Shown here one piece after another: positions 1 through 9,880 of a DNA stretch of 64,000 bases (position 1 is its first letter; the number at the start of each line of letters is the position of its first letter). The notes under the pieces were generated by a model that did not search any database, was not told the DNA's origin, and saw nothing but the letters and a program-made list of their open reading frames with translations. The translations under genes and the position numbers were made by a program. The stretch spans positions 239,693-303,692 of the forward strand of contig CALYLX010000037.1 in assembly GCA_944990035.1 (NCBI GenBank), in the 5' to 3' direction. Source of the DNA: Clitopilus passeckerianus (taxonomy: Eukaryota > Basidiomycota > Agaricomycetes > Agaricales > Entolomataceae).

Positions 1-205
1 CCTGTACCATTTGGTCAAGGCTCCTCAGCTTGACCTAGGCAATCTACCTAACTGCTTAGTTCTCTACTTCGCTTTTAAGTCTCTTGCTTCGTCAATCTCA
101 CCAGGTCGTCAGTACAGCCGCAGCTGCTGACAAATCTCTGTCTTTGTTTATCAAAGACATCGAGCGTAAACAGTATTACCTAAGTTGTTAGGCTCTGCCT
201 TAACA
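1..205 (+). repeat. 3' part of the 5' LTR
   Basis: This stretch matches positions 6779-6983 base for base except position 175. It ends in TAACA at 205, giving the CA terminus expected of an LTR. The first 280 bp or so of the LTR lie left of the window. A primer binding site right after 205 was not recognised. Confidence 0.95.
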
Positions 206-803
206 AAAGGTCAAGCTGTTCAGAAGGCCCGCTCATTGTTAGCGCAGGCCCACCCCACGACAACACAGCAGAAGCACGCAACAGGCCGATTGCCGTTGCG
301 GCTACCACTCAGTCACCACGGTCGTACACAGGGCAGACCACCCGCCACGAAATACCACTCTAGTAGAAGGAACCAACAACGTCTACAAGTTCACCAACGG
401 AAGCTACTGCGATTTTAATCACAACAATAACCGCTGGTGCTACGCCTCTCTCTCCCTTGGCAAATTCACATTCACCACCGTTGCCGTTGAAAACAGACAC
501 TTCCACGCTCTAGACTTCCCTACCCCTGAACGACCTCATAAGACCCCTGCTATTGTCCGAGCTCAACGAGAACACGACATTGAAGTAGACGAGGAGGAAC
601 AGCGACGCTTCGCACCATTACCCACAGCAATATCCAGGAACCCATCACTAGTCCCGTCTACCAGCGCTTCTGTCTTGCCCGAAGAGGAAGAAGAAGAACA
701 CCAAGTACAACAACAGCTAGAGGAGAGCCCCACAGCTGAGCCAGAGGAGTGCCCCAGTGCAGAAACAATTGAACCAGAGACCGACTTCGATTTCGACTAC
801 GAA

Positions 804-1733
804 ATGTCACAAGACAACAACAACAAGAAGGACATTGGAGCCAAACCCCAAACGTTCTCCGGAGACCGATCCAAGACCAGAAAGTTCATTCAGGAACTTG
901 AAGACTACCTCATCCTAAACAACCTCAACCAACTCGAAGATGACAAGAAGATTCGCATCGCCCTATCCTTCCTCAAAGAAGGAACTGCAGCAGCATGGGG
1001 ATTAGAATTTCACGATAAATATTCAGCAGCTGAAAGGAAAGCCACCTACGCTGAATTTATCAGCCAATTCAAAGAAGCCTTTTCCCCTACCGACGACAAA
1101 GCTGCCGCACTTCTCCAACTCAAAGCCTTACGACAGGATGGAACAGCTGACGAATTTGTCACCGTCTTCAAGAATATTCTTGCACGAACTGATCTCAGCG
1201 GTGACACTGCAAAGATCGAGATCTTCATGGAAGGACTTACCCCCAAACTCCGAGAGAAAATTCTCTTTTCCAATTCCCCTCCTACCACATTCGACGATTG
1301 GGTCAAGAAAGCCGTCCAGTTTGACAACAACTGGCGACGTGCCAAGACAATCATGGGACATACCTGTATCATCAAGACATCTGATATGGTCAAAGGTGCT
1401 TACAAAACACCTACTGGAGCCCGAGACCCAATGGCTATGGATGTTGATCGTTTCACCACTGATCCACCCAAACGCCGCCTCACCCAGGAGGAAAGAGAAC
1501 ATCACAAGAAGAACAACTTGTGCTACTATTGCTCCAAGAAAGGTCACACGATCCAACAATGTCTTCAAAGGAAGAATTTTGGAAGAACCTACCCTAGCAA
1601 CAACGACAGCCGATTCCACAAGAAACCTGAGAAGGGAGCCGAGTTGATCAAATATGTCAGAGCAGTCCTAGCTGACATGCCCCAAGAAGAAGCCGCTGAA
1701 TTCTACACCGAAGCAGAGGCTGAGGGTTTTTAA
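804..1733 (+). CDS. gag: Gag polyprotein of the Ty3/gypsy element
   Basis: Encodes the capsid and nucleocapsid protein of the element. From the ATG at 804 the protein has a retrotransposon Gag-type region (about residues 20-190) and then a CCHC zinc knuckle, CYYCSKKGHTIQQC, at nucleotides about 1521-1562, which binds RNA. The TAA stop is at 1731-1733. The same frame is open upstream from about 245 to 804 with protein-like composition but has no ATG there, so the true N-terminus may lie further upstream or be reached by splicing. The last sense codons overlap a slippery heptamer that would move ribosomes into the pol frame. The frame is intact, unlike pol. Confidence 0.85.
   Translation: MSQDNNNKKDIGAKPQTFSGDRSKTRKFIQELEDYLILNNLNQLEDDKKIRIALSFLKEGTAAAWGLEFHDKYSAAERKATYAEFISQFKEAFSPTDDKAAALLQLKALRQDGTADEFVTVFKNILARTDLSGDTAKIEIFMEGLTPKLREKILFSNSPPTTFDDWVKKAVQFDNNWRRAKTIMGHTCIIKTSDMVKGAYKTPTGARDPMAMDVDRFTTDPPKRRLTQEEREHHKKNNLCYYCSKKGHTIQQCLQRKNFGRTYPSNNDSRFHKKPEKGAELIKYVRAVLADMPQEEAAEFYTEAEAEGF
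1724..1730 (+). promoter_or_regulatory. putative -1 ribosomal frameshift site, GGGTTTT
   Basis: The heptamer reads G GGT TTT in the gag frame and is followed directly by the gag TAA stop. Slipping back one base gives GGG TTT and enters the pol frame, which is open from here to 2200. GGGTTTA is the known -1 site of the yeast L-A virus, so this heptamer fits the X XXY YYZ rule. I did not establish a downstream pseudoknot. Confidence 0.6.
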
Positions 1734-4700
1734 AGAGGAAGACTGCAAAGCCAACGTCAGTACTTCCTCACCCGATTGATATTTCCAGTGTACTTGTAGC
1801 TACTGATTTTTATGCTGAATCTATGCGTATCCCGATCTCTCTACAAGACCCTCTAGATGGAAATACAACAATCGCCGGCACAAAAGCTCTCATTGACTCT
1901 GGAGCGCAAGGGTCATTTATCGACTCCGTCTTTGCCAAGACACATCACCTCCCACTACTCCCACTCCGACAACCGATTACAGCACGAAACGTTGATGGCA
2001 CCCTGAACAAACAAGGAACTATTACCCACTTTACCTGGGTTATTGCCAAGATAGGGACAGCCATCATCAAGGAAAGATGTTTTGTCACTGGACTCGGGAA
2101 AGACCACCTGATTTTTGGATTACCCTGGCTAAAACGGGTAGATCCAATCATATCGTGGAGCGACGGCACACTCGAAATCGACGAATCACGCATTACCCAA
2201 TGACTGTCGCAAACATTGATGCGAGCAGTAGACATCAAGCGGATGAGAGCCATCCGAGAACAACTACTAGAGGAAAACACGCCACCTACCCCAGCACCTG
2301 ATTGTTCCGAAGAGAATCCCGGAAAATCAGAAGGACTTAGCGACTATTTCCGAATAGTCGAAGACGGAGAAGAGATCAATGAAGACTTTCTCATCGCATA
2401 CTGCCAGAACGAACCGGCAGTCGGAATATTCACCAAGGAGGAACCCCCACTTACGCAGGAACACACAAAGGATTACCTTGTGTACAGGCCAATCAGGCCA
2501 ACTACCACGATACGACAGACGGTGATAACACACCATCCAGCAACCAGACATCACACACAGCAGGTGTGGATACGTGCGAAAACATCAATTTCGCAAGCTC
2601 TGGAGCATAAACGAGAAGATAAGGAGCCAAAGAAATCCCTTGACAAAATCATCCCCGACTATCTTCAAGACTACAGAAAAGTCTTTGAGAAAGCAGCATC
2701 TGAACGATTCCCACCAAGCCGACCCTGGGATCATGCCATAGATCTGAAGACAGATTTCGTGCCAAAAGACTGCAAGGTCTATCCGCTCAGCCCCTTAGAG
2801 CAAGAAAAACTCGACGAGTTTCTCAAGGAAAATCTAGCCAAAGGATACATCCGGGAATCCAACTCCCCACAAGCATCTCCGTTTTTCTTCATTGCAAAGA
2901 AAGACTCGGAAGCCCTAAGACCATGTCAGGACTACCGACGACTCAACGAAGGAACAATACCTAACGCTTACCCCTTACCGCTGGCTAGCGAACTCATTGA
3001 TAAACTCAAAGGAGCAACTGTCTTCACCAAACTCGACATTCGATGGGGATATCACAACATCCGCATCAAAGATGGTGACCAATAGAAAGCAGCGTTCAAG
3101 ACCAACCGAGGGTTATTTGAACCAATGGTGATGTTCTTTGGACTAATGAACTCACCCGGTACCTTCCAAGCAATGATGAACCACCTTTTCCGAGACATGA
3201 TAGACGAAGGATGGGTCATCATCTACATGGACGACATCCTCATCTTCTCCAACGATCCAGAAAAACACCGAGAACGCACACGCAGAGTCTTACAAAGACT
3301 ACAAAACAACGATCTCTACCTCAAAGCAGAGAAATGCCAATTTGACACCACAAGAGTGGAGTACCTCGGGTTCATCATTGAACCAAACAAGATCTCCATG
3401 GACCCTGTCAAACTTGCAGGGATGCGCGACTGGCCTACGCCAACTACAGTAAAGGAAGTCCGATCATTCCTAGGATTCGGAAACTTTTACCGCAGGTTCA
3501 TCGGAAAATATGCGGAAATTGCCAAACCGCTGAACAAACTCACCAAGAAAGACAAGAAGTGGGAATGGACCAATGAATGTCACAAAGCTTTCACTACCCT
3601 GAAAGACAAATTCCTGGAAGCGCCTGTGTTGCTGATGCCTGACCCCACGAAGCCATTTGTGGTGGAAAGCGACGCCTCAAAACATGCAACAGGAGCAGTC
3701 CTACAACAACGTGACGCCAACGGATCATGGCACCCATGTGGTTTCATATCTAAATCGTTCTCGGAAACAGAATGGAACTATGAAATCTACGACCGAGAAC
3801 TTCTAGGCATTATCCGCGCATTAGAAACCTGGCGACACTACTTCCATGGATCCCAACATTCAGTCGTGATTCTATCCGATCACAAAAACCTCACATACTT
3901 CCGAGAAGCCCGGAAGTTGAACGGACGACAAGCAAGATGGAATCTGATGCTATCCCAGTTTAACATCAAACTTGTACACACCCCTGGTGCAAAGATGATA
4001 CAATCCGACGCACTATCTCGACGACCAGACCACATCCCAGGTGAAGATACCGACAACGAAGACATCATTCTCCTCCCCGACAAGCTCTTCCTTCGCTCAA
4101 TTGACATTGAACTAAAGGACGAAATTGTACACAAGATGGTCAATGACAAACTGATTGTTGACGCCATTCGCACCGCCAAAGAAGACGGACCTCCACCAAT
4201 CCGATCAAACCTGGAAGACTGGAAATTTGACGATGGCATCTTGTACTACAAAGACAAGTGCGTGGTACCAGATGACGAAGACCTCCGAAGGAAGATAGTC
4301 CAACGTTATCACGATCTACCCAGCGCAGGACACCCTGGACAATTTGGGACACTGGAGAAAGTCCGGAAGGACTACTGGTGGCCAGGGATGTCAGTGTTCA
4401 TCAAGAACTTTGTGCAGGGCTGTGCAATGTGCCAACAAATGAAGATCAATCGCCACCCCACTGCTCCACCATTAATGCCCATCAAATCCGAAACCACTAG
4501 GCCATTTTTGCTAGTGACGTACGATTTTCACACGGATCTCCCAGAGAGTAATGGTTTCGATAGCATTATGGCCGTGGTCGACCATGGAGCTACGAAGGGG
4601 GCAATTTTCATCCCTTGCACAAAGAAAATCGACGCCACAGGAACTGCAAATGCCTACATTGACAACGTCTACCGTCGCTTTGGACTCCCCGACAAAGGAA

Positions 4701-5557
4701 TTTCAGACAGAGGACCTCAATTCGCCTCTAAAGTTTTCCAAGAAATGGGACGACTCCTTGGAATCAAGCTCAACATGAGTACCGCCTACCACCCACAAAC
4801 CGATGGTGCGACAGAAAGGATCAATCAGGAGATTGATGCCTATCTCCGCATCTTCTGTGCACAGAACCCCGAATCCTGGTCCAAATGGATTACCACTCTA
4901 GAATTCTCCTACAACAGCCGAACACACTCTGTCACCAAACGAACCCCATTCTACCTAATGATGGGATACGAACCACCTGCACTCCCATCAGTTGCTCCCA
5001 CTAGCAAAATTCCCGCAGTTGACAAACGGATCAAGGAACTTCTGCTAGCACGCGATGAAGCAAATGCTGCACATGCACTTGCTGTGCAATGCATGGCAGA
5101 GAAGATCACACGACATTTCACCCCATTCAAAGTCGGAGAAAAGGTGTGGTTAGAAGCCACAAATCTCAATCAAGGAAACATCTCCAAGAAACTAGCACCC
5201 AAACGAGAAGGACCCTTCAAGATACTTGAGGTAAAAGGACACCTGACCTATAAACTCGACCTGCCAAGACGATGGAAGATCCACCCGGTGATTCACGCAT
5301 CACTTCTCACCCGTTACATCTTCACCAAAGCGCATGGACCCAGCTTCTCTAAACCGCCACCTGACGAAATCGACGGAATAGAAGAATACGAAATAGAAGC
5401 AATTGTGGCCCATCAGAAACAGGGCAAAGGGCGACACAGATACCTCGTAAAATGGAAGGGATGGCCATCAGTGGACAACGAATGGATGCCCGAGTCGGAA
5501 CTGCGGAACGCCAAGGAAATACTCACCGAGTATAAAAAGAGGAAGAAACTCACCTGA
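1724..5557 (+). pseudogene. pol: Pol polyprotein (PR-RT-RNaseH-IN-chromodomain), two nonsense codons
   Basis: In one frame: aspartic protease with LIDSGAQGSF (nt about 1890-1920); reverse transcriptase with the catalytic YMDD at about 3220; RNase H beginning near VVESDASKHATG; integrase with an HHCC zinc-binding region (CAMCQQ) and the D, D, E residues in TYDFHTDLP, SDRGPQF and DGATERIN; and a C-terminal chromodomain (EYEIEAIVAH to the end, about nt 5383-5557) that would tether integration to modified histones. The frame is broken by TGA at 2201-2203 between protease and RT, and by TAG at 3083-3085 where related elements have tryptophan. No frameshift was seen, so the body is otherwise well kept. 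Confidence 0.92.
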
Positions 5558-5595
5558 CACCACATAGCAAACCCACTCACATCCACTATATAACA

Positions 5596-6465
5596 ATGTC
5601 TCAAAATGCCTCTTCCTACGACCGCACCATCATCCGCAACACCTTCAAATCCGATACCGCTATTACGGCGCTCCGTACGCATACTGCCTGGAGCAGCGAC
5701 GACAACCCTCTCACCGCTGTGGGAGAACAAGGAACCCTCTACCAAAACCGACGAACCGAAACTCGCAACGAAGTGGCTCGTCTGCGCCACCAATTTGCGA
5801 AAACCACTGACGATCTTGATCAACTTTTGGACAAAGTTGATCGAGAAACGGAGGAGACCCTCACAGACCTCTTCTTTGCTATTGGAGGAACAGCTTTCCT
5901 CAACGAATTCTTCCCCAAACGACAAAACTGGTTCAACAACCCGGAGGAGACAGACTTCGAAACCCTTGCCTCCAATCCCTGGGGGCCTGAGGAAAGTCAA
6001 GAAGAGGAAGTCACGATCCTCACTACACGTCAAGTTTGCGGAACCCTACGAGCATTTCCTCCCGTCACCAATTTACACACCGCCGCAAAAATAAAACATA
6101 ACCCCTTCGTCAAAGAAGAACAGAACGACAACAAGGAAAACATCAACCCCAATGGCAAACCCTCCGACACCATACCTCTCCGCATTTGAAAGCCCACCAG
6201 AGTCCGACTCACCAACGCTGGTGAACCTTCCCCTTCGACAGTATCGTCCCAGAAGGCGCCGCGCACCGGATACCTTGCCAACAGACCACCACCACCCAGA
6301 TGGTTCAGATGCTACATTTGTGGAGGCAGACACCGACAGTGTCATTGCTTTCGTTTTGTGTGTCGTCTGTGCCATCATCGTGGCCCAGGCCATTACCCGG
6401 TTAGCTGCCCACAACGCTACCACAAGGGCATAGACCGTCATTTCTGGGGTAAAGGAAGGAATTGA
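5596..6465 (+). pseudogene. extra frame downstream of pol with Cys/His-rich C-terminus, one TGA
   Basis: An ATG at 5596 opens a 197-codon frame rich in acidic and polar residues and predicted partly helical. It stops at TGA 6187-6189, but the same frame then continues to 6465. The continuation contains a dense Cys/His array: CYIC, CHCF, CRLCHHRGPGHYPVSC. This spacing resembles zinc-binding folds. The position, between pol and the 3' LTR, is where retroviruses carry env, but nothing here looks like an envelope in this frame. I do not recognise the family. The TGA may be a recent mutation like the two in pol. A second frame at 6152-6433 has a hydrophobic tail and is treated under rejected items. 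Confidence 0.6.
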
Positions 6466-6498
6466 AGTTAGGAGACTTCAACGATAGCGAGAGGGTAA

Positions 6499-6983
6499 TG
6501 TTATGATTTTGCTTACATGTTTCTCCTTACATACCCCGGCCCGCTTACCTATGCACGATTACTCACATATGCTGCGCATCACTGCGCATTTTTCATCTTT
6601 TTCCATGCTTACTCCGCATCTCTCACGATCGTGAGAGACTTATACCTTATCTGACTCTTTCTTACTCACATCGAGTCATACTGACTCATGTACTTACTCA
6701 TCATGCTGCGCATGACTCATTACTTACTCAGCATGCTGTGCATGCGCTATATTTAGAACTACTAGATAGGTATATAAACCTGTACCATTTGGTCAAGGCT
6801 CCTCAGCTTGACCTAGGCAATCTACCTAACTGCTTAGTTCTCTACTTCGCTTTTAAGTCTCTTGCTTCGTCAATCTCACCAGGTCGTCAGTACAGCCGCA
6901 GCTGCTGACAAATCTCTGTCTTTGTTTATCAAAGACATCGAGCGTAAACAGTCTTACCTAAGTTGTTAGGCTCTGCCTTAACA
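6499..6983 (+). repeat. 3' LTR (485 bp)
   Basis: Begins TGTTATG at 6499 and ends TAACA at 6983. A purine-rich stretch with AGCGAGAGGG just before 6499 is a plausible polypurine tract. The LTR contains a perfect 20-bp palindrome at 6619-6638 centred on CACGATCGTG, and several repeats of ACTCA and GCATGC. A second copy of this LTR, inverted and alone, is at 15544-15999. Confidence 0.93.
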
Positions 6984-7083
6984 ATTGTAATAGAAACGCA
7001 AAAGCAGCAAGGTTGTTCTTAAGGAAGAACAAGAAAGACAATAGCTTCCAGCGCAGGCGCTGGTTGGGCTGTCGTTGGAAAAG

Positions 7084-7676
7084 TGCACACTAATGAAGGA
7101 TGTGTCTCTTTGTTTCCAGTATGCGCGAGTCACATGCACATGCCATCTCCCCATCTAGGTTGAAGTGTGCATGGAATTTGCCAATGGGTCTATGACCCAG
7201 GACTGCACGTGTGAGGCGTGTGGTGTGCGCATTGGCAGAACCAACACAATGTAGCCAAGGCCCACCTTTGAGGTGTGTAGGCCTTAGAAAAGCATTTTTG
7301 TGTGTAAGGCACAAGAAGTTGTTGCCAGAGTAAGAAGGCTGCTGCAGCAGACAAGTCATGCAGCATTCTGTCAACAGTGCATTTCTGGGCATATCCCAAT
7401 CACTGTCTCCCCTTCCAGGTTGGTAGTGGACATAGTGCAATGTATGAGCCTCTAGAGAGGTTTTTGTAGCAGAAGCTGCACTGAGGTAGTCTGTAATATA
7501 AACAGTTTTGGCCTGCACAACTGTTGCAACCAGGGTGTCTGCAATGAACCTTGCTTGAAGCTTATCGACACCACTAAGAGGACAATAGTCCATCCACCCT
7601 TGCATAGTAACAAGAGCATTGGTAAAGGCCTTGACATCATCTCTGACGGCTGCCTCTGTAGCCAGTAAAGACAGGG
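7084..7676 (-). pseudogene. ORF1/ORF2-tail chimeric fragment of the deleted LINE
   Basis: The longest open stretch is 7605-7090 on the minus strand. Its N-terminal part (MQGWMDYCPL onward) aligns by eye with the ORF1 region at 10,460-10,630 on the plus strand. Its C-terminal part (NALLTECCMTCLLQQ, then GKFHAHFNLDGE and CACDSRILETK) aligns with the end of ORF2 at 14,850-15,120. The join lies near residue 65 of this frame. The frame runs out at the Ty3 insertion side without a clear natural stop. Any protein would lack endonuclease and polymerase. Confidence 0.65.
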
Positions 7677-7678
7677 TA

Positions 7679-9284
7679 CAGTGGGCAACAAAACCCTTTC
7701 AATGTTTGCTACTTTTCCAAAGATGTGTTAATAGCTAATGAAATAAATTATGCAAAATCTTGAAAATAATATATATCATAGTTCAATGTCTCGGCTTGAT
7801 GCTGACATAACCCTGAGGCTGTGCTTCCACTTTTAGCAGGTGTTTCACACAGTACAAGGTGGTGACCCATTGGAAGGGTTTTGTTGCTAGGTGTTCTGAA
7901 TCCAGTAATCATGTGATAAGTCACATGATACTTGAGTTTGTTGATTGTAGTCAACAAGGTCATGTGACTAGAGTGTCAGTACACTATATATACAGCTGAC
8001 CCAAGTGCTGCTTTGCCCCCAACCCATCATGCATGCTCTCACCAAAGCTCAGACTACCCGTGTCATTGAACTGCTTCATACTGGCCTCTCTGCCACTCAT
8101 ATCTATAAAGAGACTGGTATTGGCCTTGCTTCTATTAGCAGAATACATGATAAGCACTGTCCTCACCTTCCCAAGTCATCTGGTGGCCGTCCTCCCAAGC
8201 TTACGCCTGCCAACATTGAATATACCAAACTCAACATGCACATGGGCAAGATTTCTACAGCTGTCCAAGCTGCTAGGGCCCTTCAAGATATTACCAACAC
8301 AACTGTCACACCTCAGACAGTAGGCAGGGGCCTCAAAAACACTGGTTGAAAGTCCTTTAGAAAGGTGAAACGACCTGCACTTGACCGGAAGCATATTCGT
8401 GCACGGAAGGAGTTTGCAGAGAGGCATAAGGAGTGGACTGTAGATGATTGGAAAAAGGTCTATTGGTCTGATGAGACTAAAATTAACCGGTTTGGGGCAG
8501 ATGGGAATGTGAGAGTGTGGGCAAGAAAAGAGGAGGGGCTTAACAAGCAACGCGTCAAAGAAACCTGGAAATTTGGAGGAGAAAATATTATGATGTGGGG
8601 CTGTACGGGGTGGGATAGGTTGGATATGCTACCAAAATTGAAGGTACCATGGACAAGGTCCTTTACACTTCAATCCTGGAGGAGGAACTTCAGGCTAGCC
8701 TAAAGTACTATAAGGTAAAAGTGAAGGATATGATTTTTCAGCAGGACAATGACCCCAAGCACACCAGCAACATGGCCAAGGAATGGTTTAAACACCACAA
8801 AATGAAGGTTCTAATCTGGCCAGCAAACCCTCCTGATATGAACCCTATTGAACATCTTTGGGTTCATGTCAAAAAAGAGCTTAGCAAGTATAATTCTCTA
8901 ACTAATGGAGTATTAGAGCTTTGGGCAAGGGTAGAGAAGGTTTGGAATGAGATTCTAGCTGAGGTGTGCCAGAACTTAATAGAGTCAATGCCTAGAAGGA
9001 TTCAGGCAGTAGTTGATGCCAAGGGAAAGTGGACTAAGTACTAGAATTAATGTATTTCTGTTTTTAAAATCAGTAGCAACAAAACCCTTCCAATGGGTCG
9101 CCACCTTGTACTGTGTGAAACACCTGCTAAAAGTAGAAGTACAGCCTCAGGGTTATGTCAGCATCAAGCCAAGACATTGAACTATGATATATATTATTTC
9201 CAAGATTTTACATAATTTATTCCATCAGCTATTAACACATTTTTGAAAAAGTAGCAAACATTGGAAGGGTTTTGTTGCCCACTG
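7679..9284 (+). mobile_element. Tc1/mariner element, copy 1 (1606 bp)
   Basis: Starts CAGTGGGCAAC after TA at 7677-7678 and ends GTTGCCCACTG at 9284, followed by CA rather than TA, so one target copy is mutated. The terminal inverted repeats are long, about 211 bp (7679-7889 and 9073-9284). Each arm carries the motif GCAACAAAACCCTTCCAATG at its outer edge and again, inverted, at its inner edge. The single gene encodes a DD34E transposase but is broken. The element interrupts ORF1 sequence of the minus-strand LINE. Confidence 0.93.
8029..9044 (+). pseudogene. Tc1-type DD34E transposase, stop plus frameshift
   Basis: Encodes a cut-and-paste transposase. From the ATG at 8029: a helix-turn-helix DNA-binding region (LTKAQTTRVIELLHTG onward), a second HTH, then the DDE domain with YWSDETKIN, FQQDNDPKHTS and NPIEHLW. 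Thirty-four residues separate the second Asp and the Glu. An in-frame TGA at about 8347-8349 replaces a TGG codon (tryptophan in copy 2), and the frame shifts near 8615-8640. All three catalytic residues are still encoded, but not in one frame. Confidence 0.9.
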
Positions 9285-9645
9285 CATAAGAGTCCTTCTC
9301 TTCGTGACCAAGACACAGAGGCTTGAACTCTGTTTGAGTAGAAAAACCTACCCTGGAGGCAGTTCTGGACTTAGGCTGTACTACAGCAGTACCAGAGGCA
9401 TTCTTTCTGCGCTTGTGCTCTGGGGAGAAAAGGGCTAAAGAAGCAGGGCTCTCATCTGCATCAAAAATATCATCCTCATCCATTGCTAGAGTAGAACACT
9501 TATTCTGAGCGCCAGAGCAGCCCTGGGGTGTTCCTTTACTGTCAAATGTGCCATAGTCGTTACTATGGCCTTTCTGGGATGTGGATAGCATTGGAGTTGG
9601 ATTTGGGGGCTGGAGAGTCCTATTGCTGCCTTTGACACTACTCAT
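9285..9645 (-). pseudogene. 5' fragment of LINE ORF1, minus-strand copy
   Basis: Begins at ATG 9645 and reads MSSVKGSNRTLQPPNPTPML, with a later KRRKNASGTAVVQPKSRTAS stretch. The plus-strand copy at 9958 and 10,102 shows the same order of motifs (SAGGNKKN, PSTPQKGHG, KCRKNTSGAAV, PKSRTASRA). The frame runs into the Tc1 element at 9284. The protein is hydrophilic and Ser/Thr/Pro-rich, as LINE ORF1 N-termini often are. Confidence 0.65.
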
Positions 9646-9746
9646 AGCGCAGACAGATGGTTATACTGAAGGATTAAATGGTATGCAAGCTGCTTGAGGG
9701 TGAATTTGTGTTGTTGTTGTGACTGTGATGTTGGTGGTAACAGATC

Positions 9747-9845
9747 ATAGGGGATGAAAGCCCTATGCCCCTGAAGAGAGCGTCTGACAATTTATATTCC
9801 AGTGCCAGTTGCAGTCCAGTTGCAAGTACCTAAATACATACATTG
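9747..9845. repeat. about 95-bp sequence with an inverted copy at 16,120-16,208
   Basis: The reverse complement of this stretch (ACAATGTATGTATTTAGG to GGGCTTTCATC) matches 16,120-16,208 at roughly 85 to 90 percent by eye. It lies between the two head-to-head LINE 5' ends, directly upstream of the minus-strand copy, and may be its 5' untranslated region. The distant copy is part of a small A-tract insertion. Confidence 0.7.
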
Positions 9846-9880
9846 TCATTCTTTTTAATCTGTTACCACCACTATCACAG

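Larger units (their letters stand above)
1..6983 (+). mobile_element. Ty3/gypsy chromovirus LTR retrotransposon, left end outside window
   Basis: Order is 5' LTR remnant, gag, protease, reverse transcriptase, RNase H, integrase with C-terminal chromodomain, an extra reading frame, then the 3' LTR. The chromodomain places it among chromoviruses, a Ty3/gypsy branch common in fungi. The element lies inside a minus-strand LINE-like element: the LINE sequence resumes at 6984, and its homologous 3' region in the other LINE copy continues across this point. The 205 bp of 5' LTR visible differ from the 3' LTR at one site only (position 175, A versus C), so insertion is recent, yet the pol frame has two stops and the downstream frame has one. 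The 5' flank is missing, so the target duplication cannot be confirmed; the 3' flank begins ATTGT. Confidence 0.95.
6984..9745 (-). mobile_element. LINE-like element, internally deleted, minus strand
   Basis: Two segments, 9745-9285 and 7676-6984, belong together once the Tc1 element between them is removed. The 5' segment matches the start of ORF1 of the plus-strand copy (both begin near ATGAGTAGTG after a shared TCTGTTACCACC motif). The 3' segment joins an ORF1-like helical region directly to the tail of ORF2 (the FNLDGE-CACD Cys/His region). Relative to the plus-strand copy roughly 4 kb between these parts is missing. The 3' end is cut by the Ty3 element at 6983. It is non-autonomous. The clade is not assigned; RNase H plus a C-terminal zinc region suggests a Tad1-like fungal LINE. 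Confidence 0.75.

Noticed and set aside
5413..6033. 206-codon minus-strand frame opposite the end of pol
   Set aside because: Antisense to the chromodomain and the extra frame; composition is that of a shadow.
6152..6433. 93-residue frame with a C-terminal hydrophobic helix near the 3' LTR, envelope-like by position
   Set aside because: It overlaps the Cys/His-rich frame in another phase. The dense, regular Cys/His spacing is less likely by chance, and the hydrophobic run is largely the frame-shifted reading of the same codons.
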